Source of the DNA: Flavobacterium sp.
Lineage (GTDB): Bacteria > Bacteroidota > Bacteroidia > Flavobacteriales > Flavobacteriaceae
Direction: 5' to 3'
NCBI RefSeq assembly: GCF_003525665.1
Contig: NZ_DQDX01000121.1
Coordinates: 17,978 to 27,792, forward strand
Length of the DNA stretch: 9,815 nucleotides
Shown here: piece after piece, positions 1-5,977 of the stretch
Layout of the letters: every line of letters starts with the position of its first letter
Numbering within the stretch: the first letter of the stretch is position 1
Program-made: the position numbers and the translations under genes
Notes under the pieces: model-generated
The model's database searches: none
Told to the model about the DNA's origin: nothing
What the model saw: the letters and a program-made list of their open reading frames with translations, nothing else

Positions 1-194
1 TTCAGTCTCAGTTTTCAGTTTTCAGTTTTTGGCCTTGTTTATCCACCCAGTTTGTCATTCCGTAGGAATCTCATTAGAATGTGAATAAAGTCCAATTTTT
101 CAGTTTCCAGTTAGTTGTAATTCGTGTAATTTCAAAGCAATCTAATTCGTGCAAATTCGTGCAATTCGTGTCTAAAAAAACGTGTCTAAAACAA
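1..194. repeat. Intergenic stretch of short direct repeats
   Basis: This stretch has no credible gene. It contains three tandem CAGTTTT units (9-29) with a degenerate echo at 101-114. AATTCGTG occurs four times (119-126, 144-151, 154-161, 163-170), and an 11-base direct repeat CGTGTCTAAAA occurs at 167-177 and 181-191. A small palindrome ATTCC-GTA-GGAAT lies at 57-69. From memory, words of this kind (TCAGTTTTCAGT, AATTCGTG, ATTCCGTAGGAAT) recur between genes in Flavobacterium genomes, so this is probably a dispersed non-coding repeat cluster and not a locus-specific device. It lies downstream of the P-type ATPase gene. I see no clear hairpin terminator in it. Confidence 0.6.
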
Positions 195-2687
195 TCAACG
201 TCGTTTAAAAATCTTATAAATTTCAATCCACATCACAGAAATAAAAGCAATTAAAATACTGAATCCGATTTGAGTATAATCAACAATTTCGAACAAAAAG
301 AATTTGGAGAAAACAGGAACAAAAAGTAGGAGCGAAGTAACGGCAATTGTGATCCCAATAATCAATAAAACCAAATTGTTTTTATACCGAATCGTAGTAA
401 AAATGGAATAATAAAACGAACGATTTTCCAACGTAAGAAAAATATTTGAAGCAATTAATGTCAGGAAAATAGAAGTTCGCGTATACGTTTCCGAAAAATT
501 ATTTTGCACACAATATTGGTACATAAACAACAATCCCATAGTAATTGCCAATCCTTGAATAATACTAATAGTTATCTCTTTAATATTGAAAAAAGTATTC
601 GTTAAAGGTCTTGGTTTTTCTAGCATTAAATTGCTTTCCATAGGTTCGTTTTCATAAATAATAGAACATGTTGGACCCATAATTATTTCGAGAAATATTA
701 TATGAACTGGCGTAAAAATATTTGGATACATCCAGCCCAAAGCCAACGGAATAAACACAACCAAAATTATTGGAATATGAATTGAAATGATATATTGAAT
801 GGCTTTTTTCAAATTCACATAGATTTTTCTTCCCATCGCAATAGCATCGGTCATTTTTGCAAAATCATCGTCAATCAAAATTAAATTAGCTGCTTGTTTT
901 GCAATTTCGGTTCCTTTTTTACCCATAGCAATTCCAATATGTGCCGATTTTAAAGCTGGTCCATCGTTTACACCATCGCCAGTCATGGCTACAATCTGAT
1001 TATTGTCTTTTAAAGCTTGAATAATTTTCAACTTGGCTTCGGGAAACATTCTTGTAAAAATGGCAGTTTCCATAACTTTTACTTTCAAAGTTGCTTCGTC
1101 CATCGCCATTAATTCGTCACCATTCAACACTTTATCAGCATCTTTAAAACCTATTTGCTTTGCAATAGTTGTGGTAGTTTGCGCATTGTCGCCAGTTACA
1201 ATTTTTACTTGAATTCCGGCTTTGTAAAACGTTTCAAATACTTCTTGAATATTTGCTTTTGGTGGATCGTAAAACGCAACCAAACCTTTGAAAGTAAATT
1301 TAAATTCCTGTTGCGTTTTAGGATAATTCGTCCCAGAAAATTCGGTTATGCCAACGCCCAGAACCCGATAACCTTCGTTAGCCATTTTTTCAATAGCAAC
1401 TAAAACTTGTTTCTTTTCACTTTCAGATAAATGACTGACAGCAATAATTGCTTCTGGTGCGCCTTTGGCAGCAATGATTTTTTTACCTTTTGAATCTTCA
1501 AAAACATGCGTCATCATAGGCGGTTTTCCATCCAAGGGATATTCGTGTACCAATTTAAAATTGGGTCTTTCGTCAACTGATTCTAATTTGGCGTAAGCCT
1601 CATGAATTGCAATCTCCATGGCATCAAACGGAATGGGTTCGCTCGACCACATGGCATAATTTAAAACTTCTTCGGCTTCTGGATTGAGCTTTTCTTTGGT
1701 GTCAACAATGGCATCCGATTTGAAAAGGTACAATTGCGCCAAACTCATTTTGTTTTCTGTAATTGTTCCAGTTTTATCGGTACAAATAACGGTGGCACTT
1801 CCTAATGTTTCAACGGTTTTTGTTTGTTTGGTTATGATTCCCATTTTCATCAATCGCCACGCGCCAAGTGCCATAAAAGATGCAAAGGCAACCGGAATCT
1901 CTTCGGGAATAACACTCATAGCAATCGTTAACGCTTTCAATAAACTATCTAAAATACTTTTAGATTGAAAATAATTTATTGCCCAAACTATTACGAAAAT
2001 TACCAATCCAATGATGGACATTTTGGTTACAAAATTTGTAATCTGAATTTGTAATGGCGTTTTTTCTTCGGCAATAGTCTCAATACTCTTACCGATTTTA
2101 CCTATTTGAGTTTGGTTTCCAATGGCTGTAACTTCGCAAATTGCTAAACCAGTTGCAACGATTGTTCCTTGAAAAACTTGCTTAATTTCTGATGCTTCAT
2201 TCTTAAAAACCGATAAAGATTCGCCAGTGAGAATAGCCTCGTTTACCGAAAAATCATTCGATTGAATTATGGTTGCATCGGCAGGAACAAACGTACCTTC
2301 TTCTACTTGAATAAAATCGCCAAGTACAATTTCTTCACTCGGAATTTCCACTAATTCACCGTTTCTTATTACTTTGCTTTTGGGTTGTGATAGTTTTTTG
2401 AGCGATTCAATAGCATTTCTACTTCGTGCTTCTTGAAAAAGTGAAATCGCTGCAACCAAAAAGATTGCAACTGTCATGAAAATTCCATCACCATAATCGC
2501 CAGAAATGTAGTAAATACTTGCAGCAGCGACCAATAAAAGAAACATAGGTTCTTTAACCATTTCAAGTAATGACATCAAAAAATGATTCTTTTTTTGGTG
2601 TTCCAATGAGTTAGAACCGTTTTTAGTTCTGGAGGAAATTACTTCTTCATTTGAAAGTCCTGTAATTTTTTTTTGTTCTTTCGTCAT
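195..2687 (-). CDS. Cation-translocating P-type ATPase, P2-like; ion uncertain
   Basis: An inner-membrane ion pump of 830 residues that couples ATP hydrolysis to cation transport through a phospho-Asp intermediate. Counting from the ATG, the motifs are the actuator TGES (154-157), the M4 motif PEEIP (261-265), the phosphorylation site DKTGT (Asp 304), KGAPE in the nucleotide domain (408-412), TGDN (498-501) and the hinge GDGVND (570-575). M1-M2 lie near 44-85, M3-M4 near 220-280, and six C-terminal helices run from about 628 to 828. There is no N-terminal heavy-metal domain and no CPC motif, so it is not a P1B metal pump. PEEIP resembles the PEGLP of Ca2+ pumps, but the Asn/Glu of M5 and the Thr-Asp of M6 that complete the Ca2+ site are missing (M5 has SIHIP, M6 has LEIIMGPT). 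The ion is therefore open. The nucleotide domain is short, about 104 residues from DKTG to KGAPE. A GTG precedes the chosen ATG directly. The gene starts 54 bases after DUF3307 ends and may be co-transcribed with it or use a weak promoter at 2709-2716. Confidence 0.93.
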   Translation of the reverse strand: MTKEQKKITGLSNEEVISSRTKNGSNSLEHQKKNHFLMSLLEMVKEPMFLLLVAAASIYYISGDYGDGIFMTVAIFLVAAISLFQEARSRNAIESLKKLSQPKSKVIRNGELVEIPSEEIVLGDFIQVEEGTFVPADATIIQSNDFSVNEAILTGESLSVFKNEASEIKQVFQGTIVATGLAICEVTAIGNQTQIGKIGKSIETIAEEKTPLQIQITNFVTKMSIIGLVIFVIVWAINYFQSKSILDSLLKALTIAMSVIPEEIPVAFASFMALGAWRLMKMGIITKQTKTVETLGSATVICTDKTGTITENKMSLAQLYLFKSDAIVDTKEKLNPEAEEVLNYAMWSSEPIPFDAMEIAIHEAYAKLESVDERPNFKLVHEYPLDGKPPMMTHVFEDSKGKKIIAAKGAPEAIIAVSHLSESEKKQVLVAIEKMANEGYRVLGVGITEFSGTNYPKTQQEFKFTFKGLVAFYDPPKANIQEVFETFYKAGIQVKIVTGDNAQTTTTIAKQIGFKDADKVLNGDELMAMDEATLKVKVMETAIFTRMFPEAKLKIIQALKDNNQIVAMTGDGVNDGPALKSAHIGIAMGKKGTEIAKQAANLILIDDDFAKMTDAIAMGRKIYVNLKKAIQYIISIHIPIILVVFIPLALGWMYPNIFTPVHIIFLEIIMGPTCSIIYENEPMESNLMLEKPRPLTNTFFNIKEITISIIQGLAITMGLLFMYQYCVQNNFSETYTRTSIFLTLIASNIFLTLENRSFYYSIFTTIRYKNNLVLLIIGITIAVTSLLLFVPVFSKFFLFEIVDYTQIGFSILIAFISVMWIEIYKIFKRR

Positions 2688-2708
2688 CACTAAAAGTTTA
2701 GTTTATAC

Positions 2709-2716
2709 TAAAGATA
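2709..2716 (-). promoter_or_regulatory. Possible -7 box for the P-type ATPase gene
   Basis: TATCTTTA on the minus strand matches the Bacteroidetes -7 consensus TAnnTTTG at all but the last base. It lies about 21 bases upstream of the ATPase ATG, in the short gap after the DUF3307 gene. I see no TTG at the -33 position, so this may be a weak promoter or chance; read-through from the satD operon is the alternative. Confidence 0.3.
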
Positions 2717-2741
2717 CGACTTTTTTAGAAGCTATTGTTAA

Positions 2742-3434
2742 TTAAAATTTATTAATTAGCAATCCTATCATCATCGCAATTCCAAAACTTAGCATGGTTC
2801 CAATCAAGACATATTCGGTTTTAATGGTGTCGGTATCTTTGTATCTTAAAATTGATTTTGCTGCGATTAAAAAGCCAACAACTTCCAATTTTCCTATGAT
2901 TACGAAAGTTAAAACTAAAATTCGTTCCAAAATACCAATCAGTTTTCCGGCATTTTTAAGTTCGGCAGAAGTGTCCGAAATGCTTTCAATTTTGCCAACA
3001 ACAAGTGTTTCTCTGATAAAAATATTCGTTGGTTTTATACAAATTAAATAGCCTAATATAATAGCTAACCATTTTATAGAAAGAGGAACATTCCAAATAG
3101 TATTCGATTCGAAATAGCGATTAAAAATCCAAACAAAGAATAAAATGACCAATAGATGCAAAATTTGATCAATAAAAAATGCAAATCTACTTGTGTTCAA
3201 GCTTTTTTTCAAACCGTCAATTGAATAATGAAGAATTGAAATGGCCAATGCACAAAAGAAAAAGTTGATGTCAAAAGATAAAATCCAGGCACAAATAAAA
3301 GTGATTAATGCATGTTTCAATAAGAATTTACTTTTAAAACCATTCTCGTTTTTTTCTTTGGAACTGGCATCCGTTTGAAAAAAATAATCACTCATAACAT
3401 GAGCAATCACTTGAAGTATAAGTAGTTTTACCAT
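2742..3434 (-). CDS. DUF3307 family membrane protein
   Basis: A 230-residue polytopic membrane protein of unknown function. By eye it has about six or seven hydrophobic segments (near 1-20, 38-54, 57-72, 90-106, 119-135, 168-192, 207-227). The family is recognised from its N-terminal pattern HxxxDxxxQxD (His12, Asp16, Gln20, Asp22), followed by KHA with His41, HYSIDGLKK (His69, Asp73) and IDQILH (Asp89, Gln90, His93). His12, Asp16 and Gln20 fall on one helix face, and the other charged residues sit within or beside hydrophobic segments. That suggests a conserved polar site in the membrane, but no reaction is known to me. A C-terminal part with GKLIGILERIL (163-173) and AAKSILRY (191-198) is also typical of longer members. 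The ATG overlaps the satD stop (ATGGTAA), so the two genes are very likely translationally coupled. Confidence 0.85.
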   Translation of the reverse strand: MVKLLILQVIAHVMSDYFFQTDASSKEKNENGFKSKFLLKHALITFICAWILSFDINFFFCALAISILHYSIDGLKKSLNTSRFAFFIDQILHLLVILFFVWIFNRYFESNTIWNVPLSIKWLAIILGYLICIKPTNIFIRETLVVGKIESISDTSAELKNAGKLIGILERILVLTFVIIGKLEVVGFLIAAKSILRYKDTDTIKTEYVLIGTMLSFGIAMMIGLLINKF

Positions 3435-4126
3435 ATTTTACGCAATGCTAAAAAAGTTGATTTAAAATAGGAAGTTGCGCGTTCTATAGCATTCCAACCT
3501 ACGCTGCTTAATTGCTTGTTTACTGTTGGTTGTTTTATATTTAATTTTGTGGCTATTTCTTTTTCGCTATTTCCTAGTAAACGAAGATATAAAATTTCAC
3601 ATTGTTTTGCAGTAGCATTGTTTAATAAAACATCAAGCAAACCCAAAATGCAATTTATGTTATCGTTTAATTTTTCATCACCAGAATTAAAGAAAAGGGT
3701 GTTTTTTATTACAATTCGTTCTTTGTTGTAAGTTGGTCGTTCTTCACTAATTTTTCTGCCCGAATAATAAATTGCTTCACCATCGATAACTTCACTTACT
3801 TTATCATACCTTGTTAATTCGCCGTAACCAAGAGCCAAGCGAATGCCATAATTTTTAAAGTATTTACTTCTTGAAGCTTCAATTTTCGAATCTATAAAAA
3901 TTGATTTTATATAGCATTTAATAATGATTGCAACGGCTAAAGCTTCATGAGGATTTTCTACAACCATTTCTAGATAATCACCTTTTATTATTCTTCCATA
4001 AATAAAGAAATCCTTTTCTAGTAGTGAAATTAATGCTTTTAATTCCAACTCTAAAACTGATTTCTCCTCATCGGTTAAGCTTGTTGAAGCAATGATATCG
4101 CCTGATAAAACTATTTTATTATTCAT
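3428..4126 (-). CDS. SatD-family protein: cyclase-like domain plus helix-turn-helix
   Basis: A cytoplasmic protein of 232 residues. I start it at the ATG at 4126 because the family typically begins with a short strand followed by GDIIAS (here residues 9-14). The frame stays open to a TTG at 4195, but that extension is Lys/Thr-rich and unlike the family. The N-terminal part (about 3-165) reads like a reduced class III nucleotide cyclase: LSGDIIAS (Asp10), IIKGDYLEM (Asp50), an Ala-rich helix (61-75), YGIRLALGYGEL (93-104) and IDGEAIYYSGRKISE (114-128, Arg124). The C-terminal part (about 171-221) is a LuxR/sigma-4-like helix-turn-helix: AKQCEILYLRLLG, then SEKEIATKL and a recognition helix around KQPTVNKQLSSV. 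The name comes from Streptococcus mutans satD of the sat (secretion and acid tolerance) locus; its biochemical role is not established to my knowledge. It is the first gene of an operon with the DUF3307 gene, with a 7-base overlap. It is probably autoregulated through the repeats at 4245-4322. Family call is firm; cyclase likeness is my inference. Confidence 0.85.
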   Translation of the reverse strand: MNNKIVLSGDIIASTSLTDEEKSVLELELKALISLLEKDFFIYGRIIKGDYLEMVVENPHEALAVAIIIKCYIKSIFIDSKIEASRSKYFKNYGIRLALGYGELTRYDKVSEVIDGEAIYYSGRKISEERPTYNKERIVIKNTLFFNSGDEKLNDNINCILGLLDVLLNNATAKQCEILYLRLLGNSEKEIATKLNIKQPTVNKQLSSVGWNAIERATSYFKSTFLALRKIW

Positions 4127-4160
4127 ATATGGAAAATTTATTTTTGAGGTTATATATGTT

Positions 4161-4213
4161 ATCGCCTTTTTATTTATTGGGGTTTGTTTGCGCAAACTTG
4201 TCTTATTGGCGAT
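4161..4213 (-). promoter_or_regulatory. satD leader with nested inverted repeats
   Basis: The predicted leader of about 107 bases contains an outer inverted pair ATCGCC/GGCGAT (plus-strand positions 4208-4213 and 4161-4166). Between them is a perfect 12-bp palindrome GTTTGCGCAAAC (4186-4197), one of the few GC-containing islands in this AT-rich gap. The outer stem is only 6 bp with a loop of about 41 bases, so it is marginal as RNA. The palindrome could instead be a protein-binding site. No riboswitch class is recognised. Confidence 0.3.
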
Positions 4214-4221
4214 TTCATCAT
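4174..4221 (-). other. Possible leader ORF (15 codons) in the satD leader
   Basis: Two adjacent ATG codons (4221 and 4218) open a 15-residue frame, MMKSPIRQVCANKPQ, ending in TAA at 4174-4176. It starts about 12 bases after the predicted satD transcription start, with AAAGAG upstream, and it is out of frame with satD. The perfect palindrome GTTTGCGCAAAC lies inside it. A frame this short can arise by chance, so I report it only because it is the first start codon on the predicted transcript. Confidence 0.2.
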
Positions 4222-4238
4222 AAATCTCTTTAACAAAA

Positions 4239-4246
4239 CAAATATA
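4239..4246 (-). promoter_or_regulatory. Predicted satD -7 promoter box
   Basis: TATATTTG on the minus strand is a perfect match to the Bacteroidetes -7 consensus TAnnTTTG. It would start transcription near 4233 and give a leader of about 107 bases. There is no TTG at the expected -33 position; that stretch is instead occupied by the repeats at 4245-4322, the first of which shares two bases with this box. Confidence 0.55.
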
Positions 4247-4322
4247 TAGCTTTTTTTTGGTATAAATACATTTTATAGCCTTTTTTAGTTATAAATATAC
4301 TTTATAGCCTTTTTATGGTATA
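4245..4322 (-). repeat. Three 20-bp operator-like repeats at 29-bp period
   Basis: On the minus strand, three 20-bp copies read TATACCATAAAAAGGCTATA (4322-4303), TATAACTAAAAAAGGCTATA (4293-4274) and TATACCAAAAAAAAGCTATA (4264-4245). Sixteen of 20 positions are identical in all three. Each is an imperfect palindrome with TATA ends around an A-tract. Start-to-start spacing is exactly 29 bp, leaving 9-bp spacers. The spacers with flanking TATA make a second nested symmetry, TATAAA-N5-TTTATA, at 4261-4277 and 4290-4306. The copy nearest satD lies just upstream of its -7 box and overlaps it by two bases, so a bound protein would compete with or contact RNA polymerase. The obvious candidate ligand is the SatD helix-turn-helix (inference). 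The nearest copy is about 80 bp from the guaB -7 box, so control of satD is more likely than control of guaB. Confidence 0.75.
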
Positions 4323-4402
4323 TTTTAAATAAATTTTCTTACAATAAAAAAGAATGGATATAAAACTAATCACTATTAATTAATTACTATTCACTTTTTC
4401 AC

Positions 4403-4410
4403 TATATTTG
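4403..4410 (+). promoter_or_regulatory. Predicted guaB -7 promoter box
   Basis: TATATTTG matches the Bacteroidetes TAnnTTTG consensus exactly and lies 30 bases upstream of the guaB ATG. Transcription would begin near 4414-4416, giving a leader of about 25 bases. No clear TTG is visible at -33; the upstream 80 bases are simply AT-rich. Confidence 0.6.
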
Positions 4411-4413
4411 CAC

Positions 4414-4439
4414 GCAATTTAACTACAACTACAAATTGC
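4414..4439 (+). promoter_or_regulatory. Inverted repeat filling the guaB 5' leader
   Basis: GCAATTT (4414-4420) and AAATTGC (4433-4439) are perfect 7-bp complements flanking AACTACAACTAC, itself a twofold tandem of AACTAC. The right arm ends one base before the ATG. If transcription starts at 4414-4416, the transcript would begin with this hairpin. It could protect the 5' end or limit access to the start codon; both are inference, and the stem is AT-rich and therefore weak. Confidence 0.35.
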
Positions 4440-4440
4440 A

Positions 4441-5913
4441 ATGAAAGCACACACTTCCAAAATCGTTGGCGAAGGTTTAACCTATGACGATGTACTGCTA
4501 ATCCCAAATTATTCTGAAGTTTTACCGCGCGAAGTCAATATCCAATCGAAAATATCTCGAAATATTTCACTTAATGTTCCTATCGTTTCCGCAGCAATGG
4601 ATACTGTAACAGAAAGTTCTATGGCAATTGCAATGGCACAAGAAGGTGGAATTGGTGTTTTGCACAAAAACATGACTATTGAGCAACAAGCTGCAAAAGT
4701 TAGAAAAGTAAAACGTGCCGAAGCAGGAATGATTATCGATCCAGTAACTTTGCCTTTAAATTCAACTGTTGGTGATGCTAAAATGTTGATGAAAGAACAC
4801 GGAATTGGTGGAATTCCAGTAGTTGATGAAAACGGAACTTTAAAAGGAATTGTTACTAATAGAGATTTGCGTTTTGAGAAAATCAATTCGCGTTCTATTT
4901 TAGAAGTAATGACATCTCAAAATTTAGTTACCGCTGCCGAAGGAACGACTTTGCAAGAAGCAGAAGGAATTTTGCAACAAAATAAAATTGAAAAATTACC
5001 AGTAGTTGATGCCAATTATAAATTAGTTGGATTAATTACGTTTAGAGATATTACCAAGTTGGCTCAAAAACCAGTAGCGAACAAAGATACATTTGGACGT
5101 TTACGCGTTGCTGCTGCTCTTGGAGTTACTGCTGATGCATTGGAAAGAGCAACTGCTTTAGTAAATGCAGGAGTTGATGCCGTAATTATTGATACAGCTC
5201 ACGGACATACAAAAGGTGTAGTTGATGTTTTGAAAATTGTAAAAGCTAAATTTCCAAATCTTGATGTTATTGTTGGAAATATTGCAACAGCCGAAGCCGC
5301 TTTATATTTAGTAGAAAATGGTGCCGATGGTGTAAAAGTCGGAATTGGTCCAGGTTCTATTTGTACTACAAGAGTTGTTGCTGGAGTTGGATTTCCACAA
5401 TTTTCTGCAGTTTTAGAAGTTGCTGCTGCGTTGCGCGGAACTGGAGTTCCAGTAATTGCTGATGGTGGAATTCGTTACACAGGAGATATTCCAAAAGCGA
5501 TTGCTGCTGGAGCTGATTGTGTAATGCTTGGTTCACTTTTAGCAGGAACAAAAGAATCTCCAGGAGAAACAATTATTTTTGAAGGAAGAAAATTTAAATC
5601 GTATCGCGGAATGGGTTCTGTGGAAGCCATGCAAGAAGGTTCAAAAGATAGATATTTCCAAGATGTGGAAGACGATATTAAAAAATTAGTTCCAGAAGGA
5701 ATTGTAGGTCGTGTTCCATACAAAGGAGAATTGAATGAAAGCATGCAACAATTTGTTGGCGGACTTCGTGCCGGAATGGGTTATTGCGGAGCAAAAGATA
5801 TTCCAACATTACAAGAAACAGGAAGATTTGTAAGAATTACAGCAAGCGGAATTGGTGAAAGTCATCCTCATAATGTTACAATTACTAAAGAAGCTCCTAA
5901 TTATTCAAGGTAA
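4441..5913 (+). CDS. guaB: IMP dehydrogenase
   Basis: Cytoplasmic enzyme that oxidises IMP to XMP with NAD+, the committed step toward GMP. The 490 residues are the normal bacterial length. The (beta/alpha)8 catalytic domain starts with GLTYDDVLLIP (12-22) and SAAMDTVTE (50-58). It is interrupted by two CBS domains (about 97-207), recognisable by GIGGIPVVDENGTLKGIVTNRDLR and EKLPVVDANYKLVGLITFRDI in part. It resumes at about 218 with VNAGVDAVIIDTAHGH (241-256) and VIVGNIAT (277-283). The catalytic loop GPGSICTTR has the nucleophile Cys308. The phosphate/purine-binding segment is DGGIRYTGD (341-349), followed by a mobile flap with EGIVGRVPYKG (419-429) and the C-terminal YCGAKD (448-453). The ATG is preceded by an A-rich leader and a consensus -7 box. 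The gene is monocistronic, ends at a strong terminator, and is divergent from satD. The assignment is firm. Confidence 0.98.
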   Translation: MKAHTSKIVGEGLTYDDVLLIPNYSEVLPREVNIQSKISRNISLNVPIVSAAMDTVTESSMAIAMAQEGGIGVLHKNMTIEQQAAKVRKVKRAEAGMIIDPVTLPLNSTVGDAKMLMKEHGIGGIPVVDENGTLKGIVTNRDLRFEKINSRSILEVMTSQNLVTAAEGTTLQEAEGILQQNKIEKLPVVDANYKLVGLITFRDITKLAQKPVANKDTFGRLRVAAALGVTADALERATALVNAGVDAVIIDTAHGHTKGVVDVLKIVKAKFPNLDVIVGNIATAEAALYLVENGADGVKVGIGPGSICTTRVVAGVGFPQFSAVLEVAAALRGTGVPVIADGGIRYTGDIPKAIAAGADCVMLGSLLAGTKESPGETIIFEGRKFKSYRGMGSVEAMQEGSKDRYFQDVEDDIKKLVPEGIVGRVPYKGELNESMQQFVGGLRAGMGYCGAKDIPTLQETGRFVRITASGIGESHPHNVTITKEAPNYSR

Positions 5914-5938
5914 TTTTTTAGAAATTATATAAAAACAC

Positions 5939-5971
5939 AAAAGGCATAAGTTTACTTCTTATGCCTTTTTT
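5939..5971. terminator. Bidirectional terminator between guaB and the antiporter gene
   Basis: A 12-bp perfect stem AAAAGGCATAAG (5939-5950) / CTTATGCCTTTT (5958-5969) with a 7-base loop is followed by a run of T on the plus strand. On the minus strand the A-run becomes a matching T-run. It sits 25 bases after the guaB stop and just past the antiporter stop, so it ends both convergent transcripts. Confidence 0.88.
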
Positions 5972-5977
5972 AGTATT

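Noticed and set aside
1..194. Transposon end, attachment site or small CRISPR
   Set aside because: The repeats are short, of several kinds and not flanking anything. There is no integrase or transposase gene and no regular spacer structure.
2688..2690. GTG as the ATPase start codon
   Set aside because: The next codon is ATG, which is the stronger start; the difference is a single residue.
4127..4195. Upstream extension of SatD to a TTG codon at 4195 (23 more residues)
   Set aside because: The extension is Lys/Thr/Ile-rich low-complexity, begins with TTG inside a palindrome, and precedes the family's normal N-terminus, MNNKIVLSGDIIAS.
4245..4322. CRISPR array
   Set aside because: There are only three AT-rich 20-bp units with 9-bp spacers that are themselves similar, and no cas genes are nearby. 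The structure fits an operator array.
5366..5572. Gln/Leu-rich 68-residue ORF antisense to guaB
   Set aside because: It is a mirror of the Ala/Gly/Val codon pattern in the IMP dehydrogenase catalytic domain. It has no promoter, and guaB is certain in this region.
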